Shown here: piece by piece, positions 55,555 through 63,999 of the stretch
Layout of the letters: the number at the start of each line of letters is the position of its first letter
How positions within the stretch are numbered: the first letter of the stretch is position 1
Assembly: GCF_020531985.1 (NCBI RefSeq)
Contig: NZ_JAJAVQ010000002.1
Coordinates: 847,291 to 911,290 of the forward strand
Reading direction: 5' to 3'
Source: Rheinheimera aquimaris
GTDB taxonomy: Bacteria > Pseudomonadota > Gammaproteobacteria > Enterobacterales > Alteromonadaceae
DNA length: 64,000 nt
Program-made: the position numbers and the translations under genes
The notes under the pieces: generated by a model
What the model saw: only the letters and a program-made list of their open reading frames with translations
The model's database searches: none
What the model was told of the DNA's origin: nothing

Positions 55555-56415
55555 CTAGCGTTTTCTGGCTAAAAAGGTATCGACGGCTTTATTAGATGCC
55601 GCCAGCTTTTTACGGCCCTGCGGGCAGGTTTGGGTTAACAGAATAAACAGCGTATCGATAACCAGTTCCTGCGCATTACGGGCCAATATTGACGATAGCC
55701 GGGCAGAGCTTTCATCCGCTACCGTATACAAATTCAGCCCGGCCAGTTTGGCCACGCTGTTGCTGCCATAAGCGGTAATACTGATGATTTGTACGCCGTT
55801 AGCGGCAGCCTGCTCGGTAATTTTCACGCTATCGGGTGTCTCGCCGGATTCACTCAGCACCACCAGTACATCTTCATTGGTGTAATTGGCAATATTGGCC
55901 AATTGGATATGGGTATCAGTTTCGGCCAATGCCGCCGTGCCGAGCTTTTGCAGTTTGTACGAGAAGTCTTTTGCCACCAGCGCCGAGCCGCCTTTACCAC
56001 ACAATAATACCCGTTTGGCACTGCGCAGCCACAGTGCGGCCTGCTCATAACTGGTTTGCGAGTTAATGGCATGGGTTTTTTGCAGCACATTAATTTTACT
56101 GGCCAGCAGTTTTTCCCGCATGGTGCTGAAGGTGTCTTCCAGCGAAATTTCACCATGTAGCTTGTCGCCGCTGATAGCAGGTACCTGATGATGCAGGCTG
56201 TCGCTGATGGCAAATTTAAAATCAGGGTAGCCTTTGTAACCCAGTTTCTGTGTAAAACGCACCACGCTTGCCTGGCTGATACCGACGGCTTTGGCCAGCA
56301 TTTGCGACGGCATATCGCGGATATGATCCGGGTTGGCCAGGATGTAATCGGCCAGTTGCTGTTCAGCACGCGGCAGTTTTTCACGTAAAGCATTTATTTT
56401 ATCAAGTACAGACAT
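55555..56415 (-). CDS. MurR/RpiR-family transcriptional regulator
   Basis: The 286-residue protein has an RpiR helix-turn-helix domain (residues 1-77) with AVGISQASVVRFTQKLGYKGYPDFKFAI. A SIS sugar-phosphate domain follows (about 125-260), including LLCGKGGSALVAKDFSYKLQKLG and VLVVLSESGETPDSVKITEQA. Such regulators bind phosphosugars, including MurNAc-6-P in MurR. It lies beside a TonB-dependent receptor and anmK, so a cell-wall amino-sugar effector is plausible. HexR, which senses KDPG, is the main alternative but its glucose genes are absent. Confidence 0.88.
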   Translation of the reverse strand: MSVLDKINALREKLPRAEQQLADYILANPDHIRDMPSQMLAKAVGISQASVVRFTQKLGYKGYPDFKFAISDSLHHQVPAISGDKLHGEISLEDTFSTMREKLLASKINVLQKTHAINSQTSYEQAALWLRSAKRVLLCGKGGSALVAKDFSYKLQKLGTAALAETDTHIQLANIANYTNEDVLVVLSESGETPDSVKITEQAAANGVQIISITAYGSNSVAKLAGLNLYTVADESSARLSSILARNAQELVIDTLFILLTQTCPQGRKKLAASNKAVDTFLARKR

Positions 56416-56515
56416 CCGTTCGTCCTGTGTAGGGTATCAGAGCACTGTTTTTGCTATCGGGCCTGATACAGTAAAAACGATATAGTCAGCAGCTTATTAT
56501 GACAGGAGCAAATTG

Positions 56516-56543
56516 AAAAGCCCGGCCTGCAATACAGGCCGGG
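56516..56543 (-). terminator. Terminator after the TonB-dependent receptor
   Basis: On the minus strand CCCGGCCTG-TATTG-CAGGCCGGG is a perfect 9-bp hairpin followed by CTTTT, 18 bases after the receptor stop. It separates the receptor from the RpiR gene. Confidence 0.85.
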
Positions 56544-56560
56544 AAACACCGTGTCCGGGA

Positions 56561-59317
56561 TTAGAACGCGGGGGTGTAGCGCAGTGAAATACCTAAAGTG
56601 CGGCCCAATACCGGGTAGTCACTTACAGTATTAAAGTGGTTAGCACCTGAGGCCGGCAGTGGTGGCTCTTTGTCCAGCAGGTTGTCAATACCGGCTGTTA
56701 CGCTAAGCTCGTCCGTTGCCTGCCAGGAGGCGGCCAGATCAATATAGTTTTGCGCGCCGATGCTGATGCTGCGATCGGCGGCATTTTCAACTTCGCCGAT
56801 ACGACGCCAGCCCAGCTGCACACCTACGGTGTCCAGATTCCAGTCCAGTGTCATGCGGTGCTTGTAGTCTGCCTGCAGCACGCTGGCAAAGTCACCCGAA
56901 CAGGCGCTGCCAAAGGTGCCTTTACAGTCGATAGCCGCGACAGTGGCGTTGTTCTGCCGGGTTTGCTTGGTGATAAGCGTACCCTGGTAGCTCAGCTTCA
57001 TGGCGCCGCCCATAATTTCAGGAGCGTTAAAGCGGTAGTTTACCGCTAAATCTATACCGTCTTGCTGTACCGCAGCCAGGTTAAAGTCGTTAACAATAGC
57101 GGTGCTGATTAAACCGGTTTGCGGGTCACGCAGCACAGCGTCACACAGTGGGTTACCGGCAACAGGGTTATCGATATAGCAGTTTTTCAGTGCAGCAGCT
57201 GGCTGGATTTGGCTAACGGCATCGGTAATTTCGATGGTGTAGTAATCCAGCGTAACGTCAAAGCCATTCAGGTAAGACGGTGTATAAACGATACCCACAG
57301 TGGTTGATTCTGCCTGCTCTGGTTTGATGTTCGGGTTACCACCATAGGTATAGCTGGCGGTGGAGGCATCAAACGGCGTACCGACAGGGGCTGCACCATA
57401 ACGGGCACACTGCTCGGCATTACCGGTACCCAGTAAACACGGGTCACCATCGAAGCGGCCGGCAAACCGCGGTACGAACTGATCGCTGGTCTGGTCAAAC
57501 AAGGCCAGTGATAACGCTGTGATTGGGCTGGCGAACTCGCCCAGGTTTGGTGCGCGGAATGCGGTCTGGTGGCTGGCGCGGATACGCACATCGCTGTTAA
57601 TTGCCCAGTTCAGGCCCAGTTTGTAAGTGTTTTCTGCATCAGTGTTTGAGTACTCTGAAATGCGGTAAGCACCTTCAAAATCTAACTGGTCAAAGAAAGG
57701 CTGATCAAACAGTAACGGCACTAAGACTTCTGCATACACTTCTTTGCTGTCAAAGCCGGCATCCATATCGAATACACCAACTGAGGCATAGCTGGTGCCG
57801 TTACGGAATGCATCACCCGGTGTTTGTTTACCGGTTTCTTTACGGTATTCGTAACCCAGTGCATAGCTTACTGCGCCGGCTGGCAGTTCAAACAGCGGGG
57901 CTGAATCGCCTGATAAGGTTGCAGCCAACACGCTTTGCGTACGCTCGCGGTTTGAATACAGTAGCGGGGCGCCAAAATTGGTTAAATCCAGCGCCGGGTC
58001 AAAAATGTCGCTGCTGTTGGCGATAGCGCCAAAGCGGCTGCCACCGCTGTTATTAATCTTGTAGGCATTGTTATAGATGGTTGAGGTTTCATCGGTACTG
58101 CCGTACTGCGCATACACATCGTAGCTTAAGCTGTCGGTTAAAATGCCTTTTAAACCCAGCTGGAACTGGCTGGATTCACGCACGGCTGCGGTGTATTGCA
58201 GGCCCAGGCCCAGGTTACGTTCAACATTTACCAGTGCATTGCCGTTGGCATCAAAGGTAATTAAATCACGTGTAGCCGCCGGAATATAAGGGTTGTCAGA
58301 GGTCAGGGTGACCTGCTCGTTTACTGTCACGGGCGTCTGGCCAGCTGCACCAGCGCCATCTACTTTCACTTTGGCGTACATGCCGCGGCCGTACAGCTCC
58401 GCGTAGTCGCTTAATTCAACACCAAAAAATAAACCGGCTGATAAACGGTCCATCGGTTGGATCAGGTTGCGCTCTCCGGTGACGTTTACTGTGTTGCGGC
58501 CTGCGGTAACAGCGCCGCTATCGTCGATACCAAAGGTATTGCCTGAGGCAACATCGGTATAAAAACCGCCGGTATTGATAATGCTGCCGCTGTTTTGCAT
58601 CGCCCAGCTGCGCTCGCCTGCCAGCAGGTCTTTACGCTCAGAGTAGCCAACGTAACCGGTAATATGACCACGGCCACTGGCAATATCGCCGCCGAAAATC
58701 GCTTCGGTATTGAATTTCTCAGCGCCACCATCCGCGGTTTCATAGCTGGCCGACAGTTCAACACCGTCAAACTTGTCGTCCATAATAAAGTTCACGACGC
58801 CGGCTACCGCATCGGCGCCGTATACGGCTGCCGCGCCACCGGTTAACACGTCAACGCGTTTAATCAGGCCAGCAGGGATAATATTCACATCAACCGAGTT
58901 ACGGAAACTAAACGGCACGGCGCGGGTGCCGTTAATCAGCACCAGGGTGCGGTTCTGGCCCAGGCTGCGCAGGTCAATAGTTGATGAACCTAAAGAGTCA
59001 CCTACCGTTGCGCCTGTGGCGTTGGCTCCGCCTGCCGCCTGTGGCAATTTGGCAGTAATGTCTTCAACGTTTACCGCGCGATCGAGCTGAATTTGTACTT
59101 CATCGACAGAAGCCACCGGGCTTGATGCTACCAGTTCAGTACGGGCAATACGTGAACCGGTTATGGTGATCACTTCGGTTTTTTCCGCGCCAGCTTGCGC
59201 ATCGGCTTGCTGCGCCAGTGCCAGCTGGCTGAATAATGCCAGGTTCACTGCCAGAGCCAGCTTAGATGCGCGGCGCAGGTTCAGCCGGGTGTTTTGTTTG
59301 CTGAGGTAAGATGTCAT
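56561..59317 (-). CDS. TonB-dependent outer membrane receptor
   Basis: The 918-residue receptor has a signal peptide ending near residue 38 (LALAVNLALFSQLALAQ). A TonB box-like region TEVITITGSRIAR follows, then the plug domain with VEDITAKLPQAAG, SLGQNRTLVLINGTRAVP and GAAAVYGADAVAGVVNFI, and a 22-strand barrel ending in LGISLRYTPAF with the C-terminal Phe. It resembles the oar/carbohydrate-uptake type. The substrate is unknown. Its location between an RpiR regulator and anmK suggests uptake of a cell-wall amino-sugar compound. Confidence 0.92.
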   Translation of the reverse strand: MTSYLSKQNTRLNLRRASKLALAVNLALFSQLALAQQADAQAGAEKTEVITITGSRIARTELVASSPVASVDEVQIQLDRAVNVEDITAKLPQAAGGANATGATVGDSLGSSTIDLRSLGQNRTLVLINGTRAVPFSFRNSVDVNIIPAGLIKRVDVLTGGAAAVYGADAVAGVVNFIMDDKFDGVELSASYETADGGAEKFNTEAIFGGDIASGRGHITGYVGYSERKDLLAGERSWAMQNSGSIINTGGFYTDVASGNTFGIDDSGAVTAGRNTVNVTGERNLIQPMDRLSAGLFFGVELSDYAELYGRGMYAKVKVDGAGAAGQTPVTVNEQVTLTSDNPYIPAATRDLITFDANGNALVNVERNLGLGLQYTAAVRESSQFQLGLKGILTDSLSYDVYAQYGSTDETSTIYNNAYKINNSGGSRFGAIANSSDIFDPALDLTNFGAPLLYSNRERTQSVLAATLSGDSAPLFELPAGAVSYALGYEYRKETGKQTPGDAFRNGTSYASVGVFDMDAGFDSKEVYAEVLVPLLFDQPFFDQLDFEGAYRISEYSNTDAENTYKLGLNWAINSDVRIRASHQTAFRAPNLGEFASPITALSLALFDQTSDQFVPRFAGRFDGDPCLLGTGNAEQCARYGAAPVGTPFDASTASYTYGGNPNIKPEQAESTTVGIVYTPSYLNGFDVTLDYYTIEITDAVSQIQPAAALKNCYIDNPVAGNPLCDAVLRDPQTGLISTAIVNDFNLAAVQQDGIDLAVNYRFNAPEIMGGAMKLSYQGTLITKQTRQNNATVAAIDCKGTFGSACSGDFASVLQADYKHRMTLDWNLDTVGVQLGWRRIGEVENAADRSISIGAQNYIDLAASWQATDELSVTAGIDNLLDKEPPLPASGANHFNTVSDYPVLGRTLGISLRYTPAF

Positions 59318-59363
59318 CTGTGTATACTCCCTGTTGCTAACGCAATAGTGTCGGTTAGGGTTT

Positions 59364-59474
59364 ATGAATTATTTATACATTGTTGTTTGTATTTTTATGA
59401 ATATATACCCCAGAGTTGCTGGATTTGCAATTTTATTTAGTTAATATGTATGTATTGTCGGATAAATTATTCAT
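59364..59474. promoter_or_regulatory. AT-rich ATGAAT/ATTCAT boxes between the receptor and anmK
   Basis: ATGAATTATTTAT (59364-59376) and the near-inverted ATAAATTATTCAT (59462-59474) flank the divergent promoter region, and a third ATGAATATATA lies at about 59397-59407. They are candidates for RpiR-regulator binding because they sit between the two genes such a protein would control. The sites are AT-rich and could be fortuitous. Confidence 0.4.
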
Positions 59475-59517
59475 GTTAAAGTCGCTGCCTATCGACAGCA
59501 GTGTTTAAGGAATTTTT

Positions 59518-60720
59518 ATGCACAGCCATATTCAGCAGTTATTTGATATTGCCGCTAAACCCAGCCGTAAGGTAATAGGCCTGATGAGCGGAACCTCGCT
59601 TGACGGCCTGGACGTTGCACTGTGTGAGCTTTGTGGTGACGGCCTGGATACCGGCATCAGGCTGTTGCAATTTACCACGGTAGATTATGCCGCCGATTAC
59701 AAACAGCGGGTTAAGGCGGTGTTTTCTAAACGCGATGTCGACTTACAGGCCGTTACGCTGTTAAACCCCTGGATAGGCATAGAGCATGGCCGGATGATTA
59801 ACCAGTGTTTAGAACAGTGGCAGTTAAAAGCCGCAGATGTCGATATTATTGCCAGCCACGGCCAGACCATTTTTCACTGTCCGAAACGCCAGCACAATAT
59901 CGCTGAATATGGCAACGCGACCTTGCAGATAGGCGATGGCGATCATCTGGCAGTCACCACCGGCATTACCACCATCAGCGACTTTCGTCAGAAGCACATT
60001 GCCGCCGGTGGCGAGGGCGCGCCATTAGCAGTGTATGGCGATTACCTGCTATTTAGCAGCCGCGATGAAAACCGCATTATGCTCAATATCGGTGGCATAG
60101 CTAACTTTACCTGGCTGCCACAAACGCTGGACGCTGAAGCGGTATTCAGCAGCGATATCGGCCCCGGCAATACCATGATGGATGCCTTTATTCAAAAACA
60201 TTACCCAGGTAAATATTTCGATAAAGACTCTTCACTGGCTAAAGCCGGTAGCGTGAGTGAGCCTTTACTTAACGCATTAAAGCAGGATGGCTTTTTCGCG
60301 CTTAATTTCCCCAAAACCACCGGGCCGGAAGTGTTTAACCTGGGCTACCTTGCCAAAGCGCAGCAGCAGTCGGGCACAGAGCAGTTAAGCCATGCTGATA
60401 TTATGGCGACGCTAAACCGTTTCTCGGCCGATATGATTATCAGCGCGATACAGCAAACCACCGCCAAGCTTGATAACTTTGTGATTTACGCCAGCGGCGG
60501 TGGTATTCATAACCCGTTACTGATGAGCCAAATTCAGCAGGCCTTGCCGGATGTCAGCATTAAAACCACGGCTGATCTGGGCATTAACCCCGATGCCAAA
60601 GAAGCGGTGTTATTTGCGGTACTGGCTAATGAGTGTTTGGTTGGTGGTAAACAGAAGTTCAGTAACGCCCGCGAAGGTATACCGGGTGTAACCATGGGTA
60701 AGATCAGTTTTGCGGATTAA
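59518..60720 (+). CDS. anmK: Anhydro-N-acetylmuramic acid kinase
   Basis: The 400-residue cytosolic enzyme converts 1,6-anhydro-MurNAc and ATP to MurNAc-6-P during cell-wall recycling. Family motifs are GLMSGTSLDGLDVALCEL, ASHGQTIFHCP, GDHLAVTTGITTISDFRQKHIAAGGEGAPL, NIGGIANFTWLP, SDIGPGNTMMDAFI and YASGGGIHNPLL. At 400 residues it is somewhat longer than the usual ~370, with a short N-terminal extension. AAGGA upstream supports the start. With ampD at 3.4 kb it indicates an intact recycling route. A GCGGTTTGC/GCAAACCGC hairpin (60743-60777) follows but has no T-tract. Confidence 0.95.
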   Translation: MHSHIQQLFDIAAKPSRKVIGLMSGTSLDGLDVALCELCGDGLDTGIRLLQFTTVDYAADYKQRVKAVFSKRDVDLQAVTLLNPWIGIEHGRMINQCLEQWQLKAADVDIIASHGQTIFHCPKRQHNIAEYGNATLQIGDGDHLAVTTGITTISDFRQKHIAAGGEGAPLAVYGDYLLFSSRDENRIMLNIGGIANFTWLPQTLDAEAVFSSDIGPGNTMMDAFIQKHYPGKYFDKDSSLAKAGSVSEPLLNALKQDGFFALNFPKTTGPEVFNLGYLAKAQQQSGTEQLSHADIMATLNRFSADMIISAIQQTTAKLDNFVIYASGGGIHNPLLMSQIQQALPDVSIKTTADLGINPDAKEAVLFAVLANECLVGGKQKFSNAREGIPGVTMGKISFAD

Positions 60721-60742
60721 GTGATACCGCTAACAGACGGGA

Positions 60743-60777
60743 GCGGTTTGCCTGATCTTGCAAAAGCAGCAAACCGC
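60743..60777 (+). terminator. Hairpin after anmK, possible terminator
   Basis: GCGGTTTGC and GCAAACCGC form a perfect 9-bp stem with a 17-base loop, 22 bases after the anmK stop. The absence of a T-tract makes Rho-independent termination doubtful. Confidence 0.45.
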
Positions 60778-60820
60778 GAACGTTAAACTTATTATTCGAA
60801 CAACTTAGTATTCGGGCAAC

Positions 60821-61066
60821 TCAGTACTCGAACCAGCAGTCCTGCCACCAGGCCAGGAATTCCGCAAAGTCGATATAGCCATTATCATTGGTGTCGATAA
60901 GTTTAAAACCTTCTTCCACATGGCTGACTTTGGTTTTGGGTGCCAACGTGGTTAGCAGCTCAATAAACTCGGGTAAATCAATACGGCCATTGCCGTCGCG
61001 GTCGAAAAACTCAAAATGACCTTTTATCTCTGCGATTTGCTGTTCAGACAAACTTTCAGTATTCAC
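60821..61066 (-). CDS. Small EF-hand calcium-binding protein
   Basis: The 81-residue protein has two classic EF-hand loops of the DxDxNGxIDxxE form: DRDGNGRIDLPE (about 21-32) and DTNDNGYIDFAE (about 57-68), separated by a short linker, like half a calmodulin. Calcium binding is strongly expected. I chose the GTG at 61066 because AAGG lies eight bases before it and the preceding in-frame ATG at 61210 adds 48 residues with no family likeness. No target is visible nearby. Confidence 0.78.
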   Translation of the reverse strand: MNTESLSEQQIAEIKGHFEFFDRDGNGRIDLPEFIELLTTLAPKTKVSHVEEGFKLIDTNDNGYIDFAEFLAWWQDCWFEY

Positions 61067-61263
61067 GCCTATAACCTTGTTTGTTAATAAATTTACCGCC
61101 CCAGTGTACTGCGCGCTGAAAAGCCTGTCTATGCCGCAGGCGGTCTGTTTCGTGTGACACCGGCAGGCGATAGCTTTCTCGTCTTTATTTTCACCCAACC
61201 GGTTACTCACTCAGAGCTGCCACCAGGGCCATGCTCATAACAACGTTACTGTTAATTTCTTAC

Positions 61264-61294
61264 TTGACTTAAAGTTAACTTGAAGTCGTATGCT
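61264..61294 (+). promoter_or_regulatory. MerR-type promoter and operator of the cupin gene
   Basis: A -35 TTGACT (61264-61269) and -10 TATGCT (61289-61294) are separated by 19 bp, the long spacer that MerR-family activators untwist. Within it is the palindrome ACTTAAAG-TTAA-CTTGAAGT (61267-61286), almost the same as the operator at 62322-62341. The gene starts 33 bases after the -10. Regulation by the MerR-like protein at 61868 is inferred. Confidence 0.8.
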
Positions 61295-61326
61295 CATCTG
61301 GAATTCAAAATTGATGAGGTGATGAT

Positions 61327-61839
61327 ATGCAAAACACAGGATTAGAGACCTTTATTGCTGCAGTACAGAAGTATTGGTCCGGGCTTAATACCGAAACCGT
61401 AGAAACCGTTCGGCAGTTGTTAGTTGATCTGACAAAGTCTGCGGCTGATGAACTTTGGCTGAAAGAAATAATTGACGAAAGACCCGCAGCAAAAGAGTTA
61501 TACAGAGATGCGGAACATGGATTTATTTTACTGGCCCACAGCGAAGATCAGGGCCAGTATCGGCACCCGCATAACCATGGAGCAGGATGGGTGTTCTATG
61601 CTGTGTTGTCCGGGGAAATCGAGATGACCACTTTTGCGCAGATCACTAATACTTCCGGCGAAACCAGGCTGGTTTCACGAGGTTCGGATGTAATGAGCGG
61701 TGGGCAGTGCAGGGTATTTTTGCCAGGCGATATTCACGATACCCGTTGTCTGACGGAGGGCTTTATTCAGTTTCGGCTGACGAGCACGGATTTTAAAAAA
61801 GAAATTCAAGAAGGCCGCATGGTCAGGTTCAGTAAATAA
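61327..61839 (+). CDS. Cupin-fold protein, cysteine-dioxygenase-like
   Basis: The 170-residue protein has a cupin barrel: metal-binding HPHNHGAGWVFYAVLSGEIE (H-x-H and later E) is like the first cupin motif, with FLPGDIHDTR as the second-motif region. This resembles 3-mercaptopropionate or cysteine dioxygenase-like cupins, but I cannot name the substrate. It is driven by a MerR-type promoter shared in type with the MFS gene, so the two probably handle the same compound. Confidence 0.75.
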   Translation: MQNTGLETFIAAVQKYWSGLNTETVETVRQLLVDLTKSAADELWLKEIIDERPAAKELYRDAEHGFILLAHSEDQGQYRHPHNHGAGWVFYAVLSGEIEMTTFAQITNTSGETRLVSRGSDVMSGGQCRVFLPGDIHDTRCLTEGFIQFRLTSTDFKKEIQEGRMVRFSK

Positions 61840-61867
61840 CAGTGCGGCCTTGTTGCAGCCGGCGTTT

Positions 61868-62311
61868 CTAAGGGCGTTTGGCTGCAGCAGTTGTTACGGT
61901 TTTATGCTTTCGGGCCTGGTCTTTACCAGCAATTCTTAACAGTTTTTGAAACTTGGGGCACTCGCTATGCCTTTCGGCTGTGCATTTTGCTGCATGCTCC
62001 AGGCATCTTTGTATTGCGACAAGTTGCTTAACACGCTGAGCAATTTCTTGTGCTCTTGCTGTTAAACTTTCCCGGTTTACTTCGAAGCGGCCTTTGGTTG
62101 TTAACATCGACTGTATTTCGTCAAGCGAAAACCCTGCTCTTTGGCCCAAAGCGATAAATTCCAGTTGTTCCAGAACATAAGTATCGAAAGTCCGCTTCAG
62201 GCCATTCCTGCCGATGGATTTTATAAGGTTTTTTTCCTCGTAAAACCTAATGGTTGACGCTGGCAGCCCCGACTTTTTTGATAGTTTCGAAATATCTATA
62301 GCACCCATCAT
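61868..62311 (-). CDS. MerR-family transcriptional activator
   Basis: The 147-residue protein has the MerR DNA-binding domain at about 5-70, IDISKLSKKSGLPASTIRFYEEKNLIKSIGR, and a long dimerisation helix followed by a small Cys-containing tail (C103, C109, C117 in CLEHAAKCTAERHSECPKF). The Cys-x6-Cys-x7-Cys-P layout suggests a metal, thiol or redox signal. It probably activates the two promoters at 61264 and 62319 that contain matching operators. It starts at the ATG at 62311 or the next ATG one codon later, just downstream of the MFS operator. Confidence 0.9.
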   Translation of the reverse strand: MMGAIDISKLSKKSGLPASTIRFYEEKNLIKSIGRNGLKRTFDTYVLEQLEFIALGQRAGFSLDEIQSMLTTKGRFEVNRESLTARAQEIAQRVKQLVAIQRCLEHAAKCTAERHSECPKFQKLLRIAGKDQARKHKTVTTAAAKRP

Positions 62312-62318
62312 TCAGGCC

Positions 62319-62349
62319 TTGACTTCAAGTTTACTTGAAGTAGTACCTT
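62319..62349 (+). promoter_or_regulatory. MerR-type promoter and operator of the MFS gene
   Basis: A -35 TTGACT (62319-62324) and -10 TACCTT (62344-62349) have a 19-bp spacer enclosing the perfect palindrome ACTTCAAG-TTTA-CTTGAAGT (62322-62341). The same site lies immediately in front of the divergent merR gene, so it could also autoregulate it. Confidence 0.82.
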
Positions 62350-62410
62350 ACAAAAATTGCCGCGACTGTGCAATGAAACTAAGCAATTGCTGATTATTTT
62401 GGAGCCGGAG

Positions 62411-63841
62411 ATGACCGAAGAAACCGCCAATGCAAATGCATGCTGTGATGAAAATAGGAGCTTCTCAAAGGCAGCATTATTTAGCCTGGCTTTAGCACTG
62501 CTGATGCCAACGTTAGGCGTGAGTATCACGAATGTCGCGTTGCCTGAATTGGCCGCGCGTTTTCATGCGTCGGTCGCGACAGTAAGCTGGGTGGTTATTT
62601 CATACCTGGCATCTGTCACAACTTTTATTATCGGTGCAGGCGTTTTGGGTGACATTTGGGGAAGAAAACCTTTGCTGTTGCTGGGCGTGGGCATTTTTTC
62701 ATTCGCCTCATTACTGTGTGCGATATCGGGTAACTTGTGGCTGTTGATCGCAGCAAGATTGGTACAAGGCTTTGGCGCGGCATTTATATTGTCACAAACC
62801 CTGGCGCTGGCCAGTGTCGCTTTTCCAAAAGCGAAAGTAGGTTCAGCAATGGGGTTACTGAGCACGACCGCCGCGATAGGAACTGCGCTTGGGCCCGTTG
62901 TGGGTGGCGGCTTGCTTCATGTGTTTGGCTGGCAGTCGATATTTTGGCTGTTGTTTGTAATGGGCGGCGTTAGTTTTACTGTTTGTGCGTTATTTATTCC
63001 CAATGAGCAGTTGAAGTTTTCCGCTACAGTTAAACAATACGATGTCATAGGTACGTTATTGCTTGGCTTATCTTGTCTGTTGTATGCGTTGTCTGTGACG
63101 GCACACAGCACTAAGCTGAGTGTATCGGGCACAGTACTATTTATGTTGGCAATAGCCGTTTTTACCGTTTTTCTGATTAGCCAGCGTAAGCGCCGATTTC
63201 CGTTAATCAATCTGGCTTTTTTTCAGCACAAACTACGTAATCTGACATTAGCGGCAAACTTTTTGGTCGATGCGGTGGCAATGTCAACACTGGTTGTCGG
63301 GCCCTACTATCTGACTTATGGTTTGGGCCTCTCTGTAATGGAGATTGGTATGTTGATGGCGGTGGGCCCTGTGGTAGCTGCATGTTCAGGCTATCCCTCC
63401 GGAAAACTTGTCGACCTGATAGGTGTAAAGCGGGTTATGTTGTTAGGGCTTTTACAACTGATCGTCGGCGTGGTTTGTTTTGCCTGGTTACCGGTGCAAT
63501 TTGGTGTATATGGCTACATAGCCGCACTTTTCATTTTAACGCCCGGACGACAGCTGTTTCTGACGTCAAATCACACCTTTGTCATGAGTAGTGCTACTAA
63601 CCAAGAAAAAGGGTTGGCTTCAGGTATTCTCAATCTGGTTAAAAACTTAGGCCTGATGACCGGCGCATCAGTGATGGTTGCAGTGTTTGTCTCACAACTG
63701 AAAAATGAAAACATCGCGCTTGCGACGCAACAAGACCTGGGAGCCGCTTTTACATCAACCTTTCTGCTAGCCGGCGCAGTTATTGGTGTATCCCTTATTA
63801 GTATTTATCTGTTTAGCGCGAATAATGCTGAATTTAAATAA
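62411..63841 (+). CDS. Major facilitator superfamily exporter
   Basis: The 476-residue transporter has the DHA-type drug exporter start (ALALLMPTLGVSITNVALPELAARFHASVATVSWVVISYL is the first pair of helices; motif A-like GDIWGRKPLLLLG follows) and about 12-14 helices. Two cysteines sit at the N-terminus (NACCDENRS). The chosen ATG follows a GGAG by six bases; an upstream in-frame ATG overlaps the promoter leader and is not favoured. Its MerR-type promoter implies induction by the compound sensed by the MerR protein, most likely for export. Confidence 0.9.
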   Translation: MTEETANANACCDENRSFSKAALFSLALALLMPTLGVSITNVALPELAARFHASVATVSWVVISYLASVTTFIIGAGVLGDIWGRKPLLLLGVGIFSFASLLCAISGNLWLLIAARLVQGFGAAFILSQTLALASVAFPKAKVGSAMGLLSTTAAIGTALGPVVGGGLLHVFGWQSIFWLLFVMGGVSFTVCALFIPNEQLKFSATVKQYDVIGTLLLGLSCLLYALSVTAHSTKLSVSGTVLFMLAIAVFTVFLISQRKRRFPLINLAFFQHKLRNLTLAANFLVDAVAMSTLVVGPYYLTYGLGLSVMEIGMLMAVGPVVAACSGYPSGKLVDLIGVKRVMLLGLLQLIVGVVCFAWLPVQFGVYGYIAALFILTPGRQLFLTSNHTFVMSSATNQEKGLASGILNLVKNLGLMTGASVMVAVFVSQLKNENIALATQQDLGAAFTSTFLLAGAVIGVSLISIYLFSANNAEFK

Positions 63842-63867
63842 TTATGAGGGAGCGCAAAACTCAAAAA

Positions 63868-63999
63868 CTACTTTTGGAGCCGTTGATGATAGTTAGTCTG
63901 ACAAAATCTTAGTTTTTTACCTGTGCCAGCTCTGAGCTGGTAATCAATATTGAATTTCTCGCTGCCGATTTTGAAAGTAACCCCACCGGCGGCTAAGTG
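63868..63999 (-). CDS. C-terminal fragment of an unidentified protein (runs off the window)
   Basis: On the minus strand a reading frame of 43 residues stays open from the window edge to a TAG at 63868-63870; visible residues include GGVTFKIGSEKFNIDYQLRA. It is too short to assign and could be chance, though codon use looks coding-like. It is convergent with the MFS gene, 26 bases away. Confidence 0.35.
   Translation of the reverse strand, partial: HLAAGGVTFKIGSEKFNIDYQLRAGTGKKLRFCQTNYHQRLQK

Noticed and set aside
57601..58026. 141-codon plus-strand frame inside the TonB receptor
   Set aside because: It overlaps a confident receptor gene and has a composition of scattered His/Arg/Cys without motifs.
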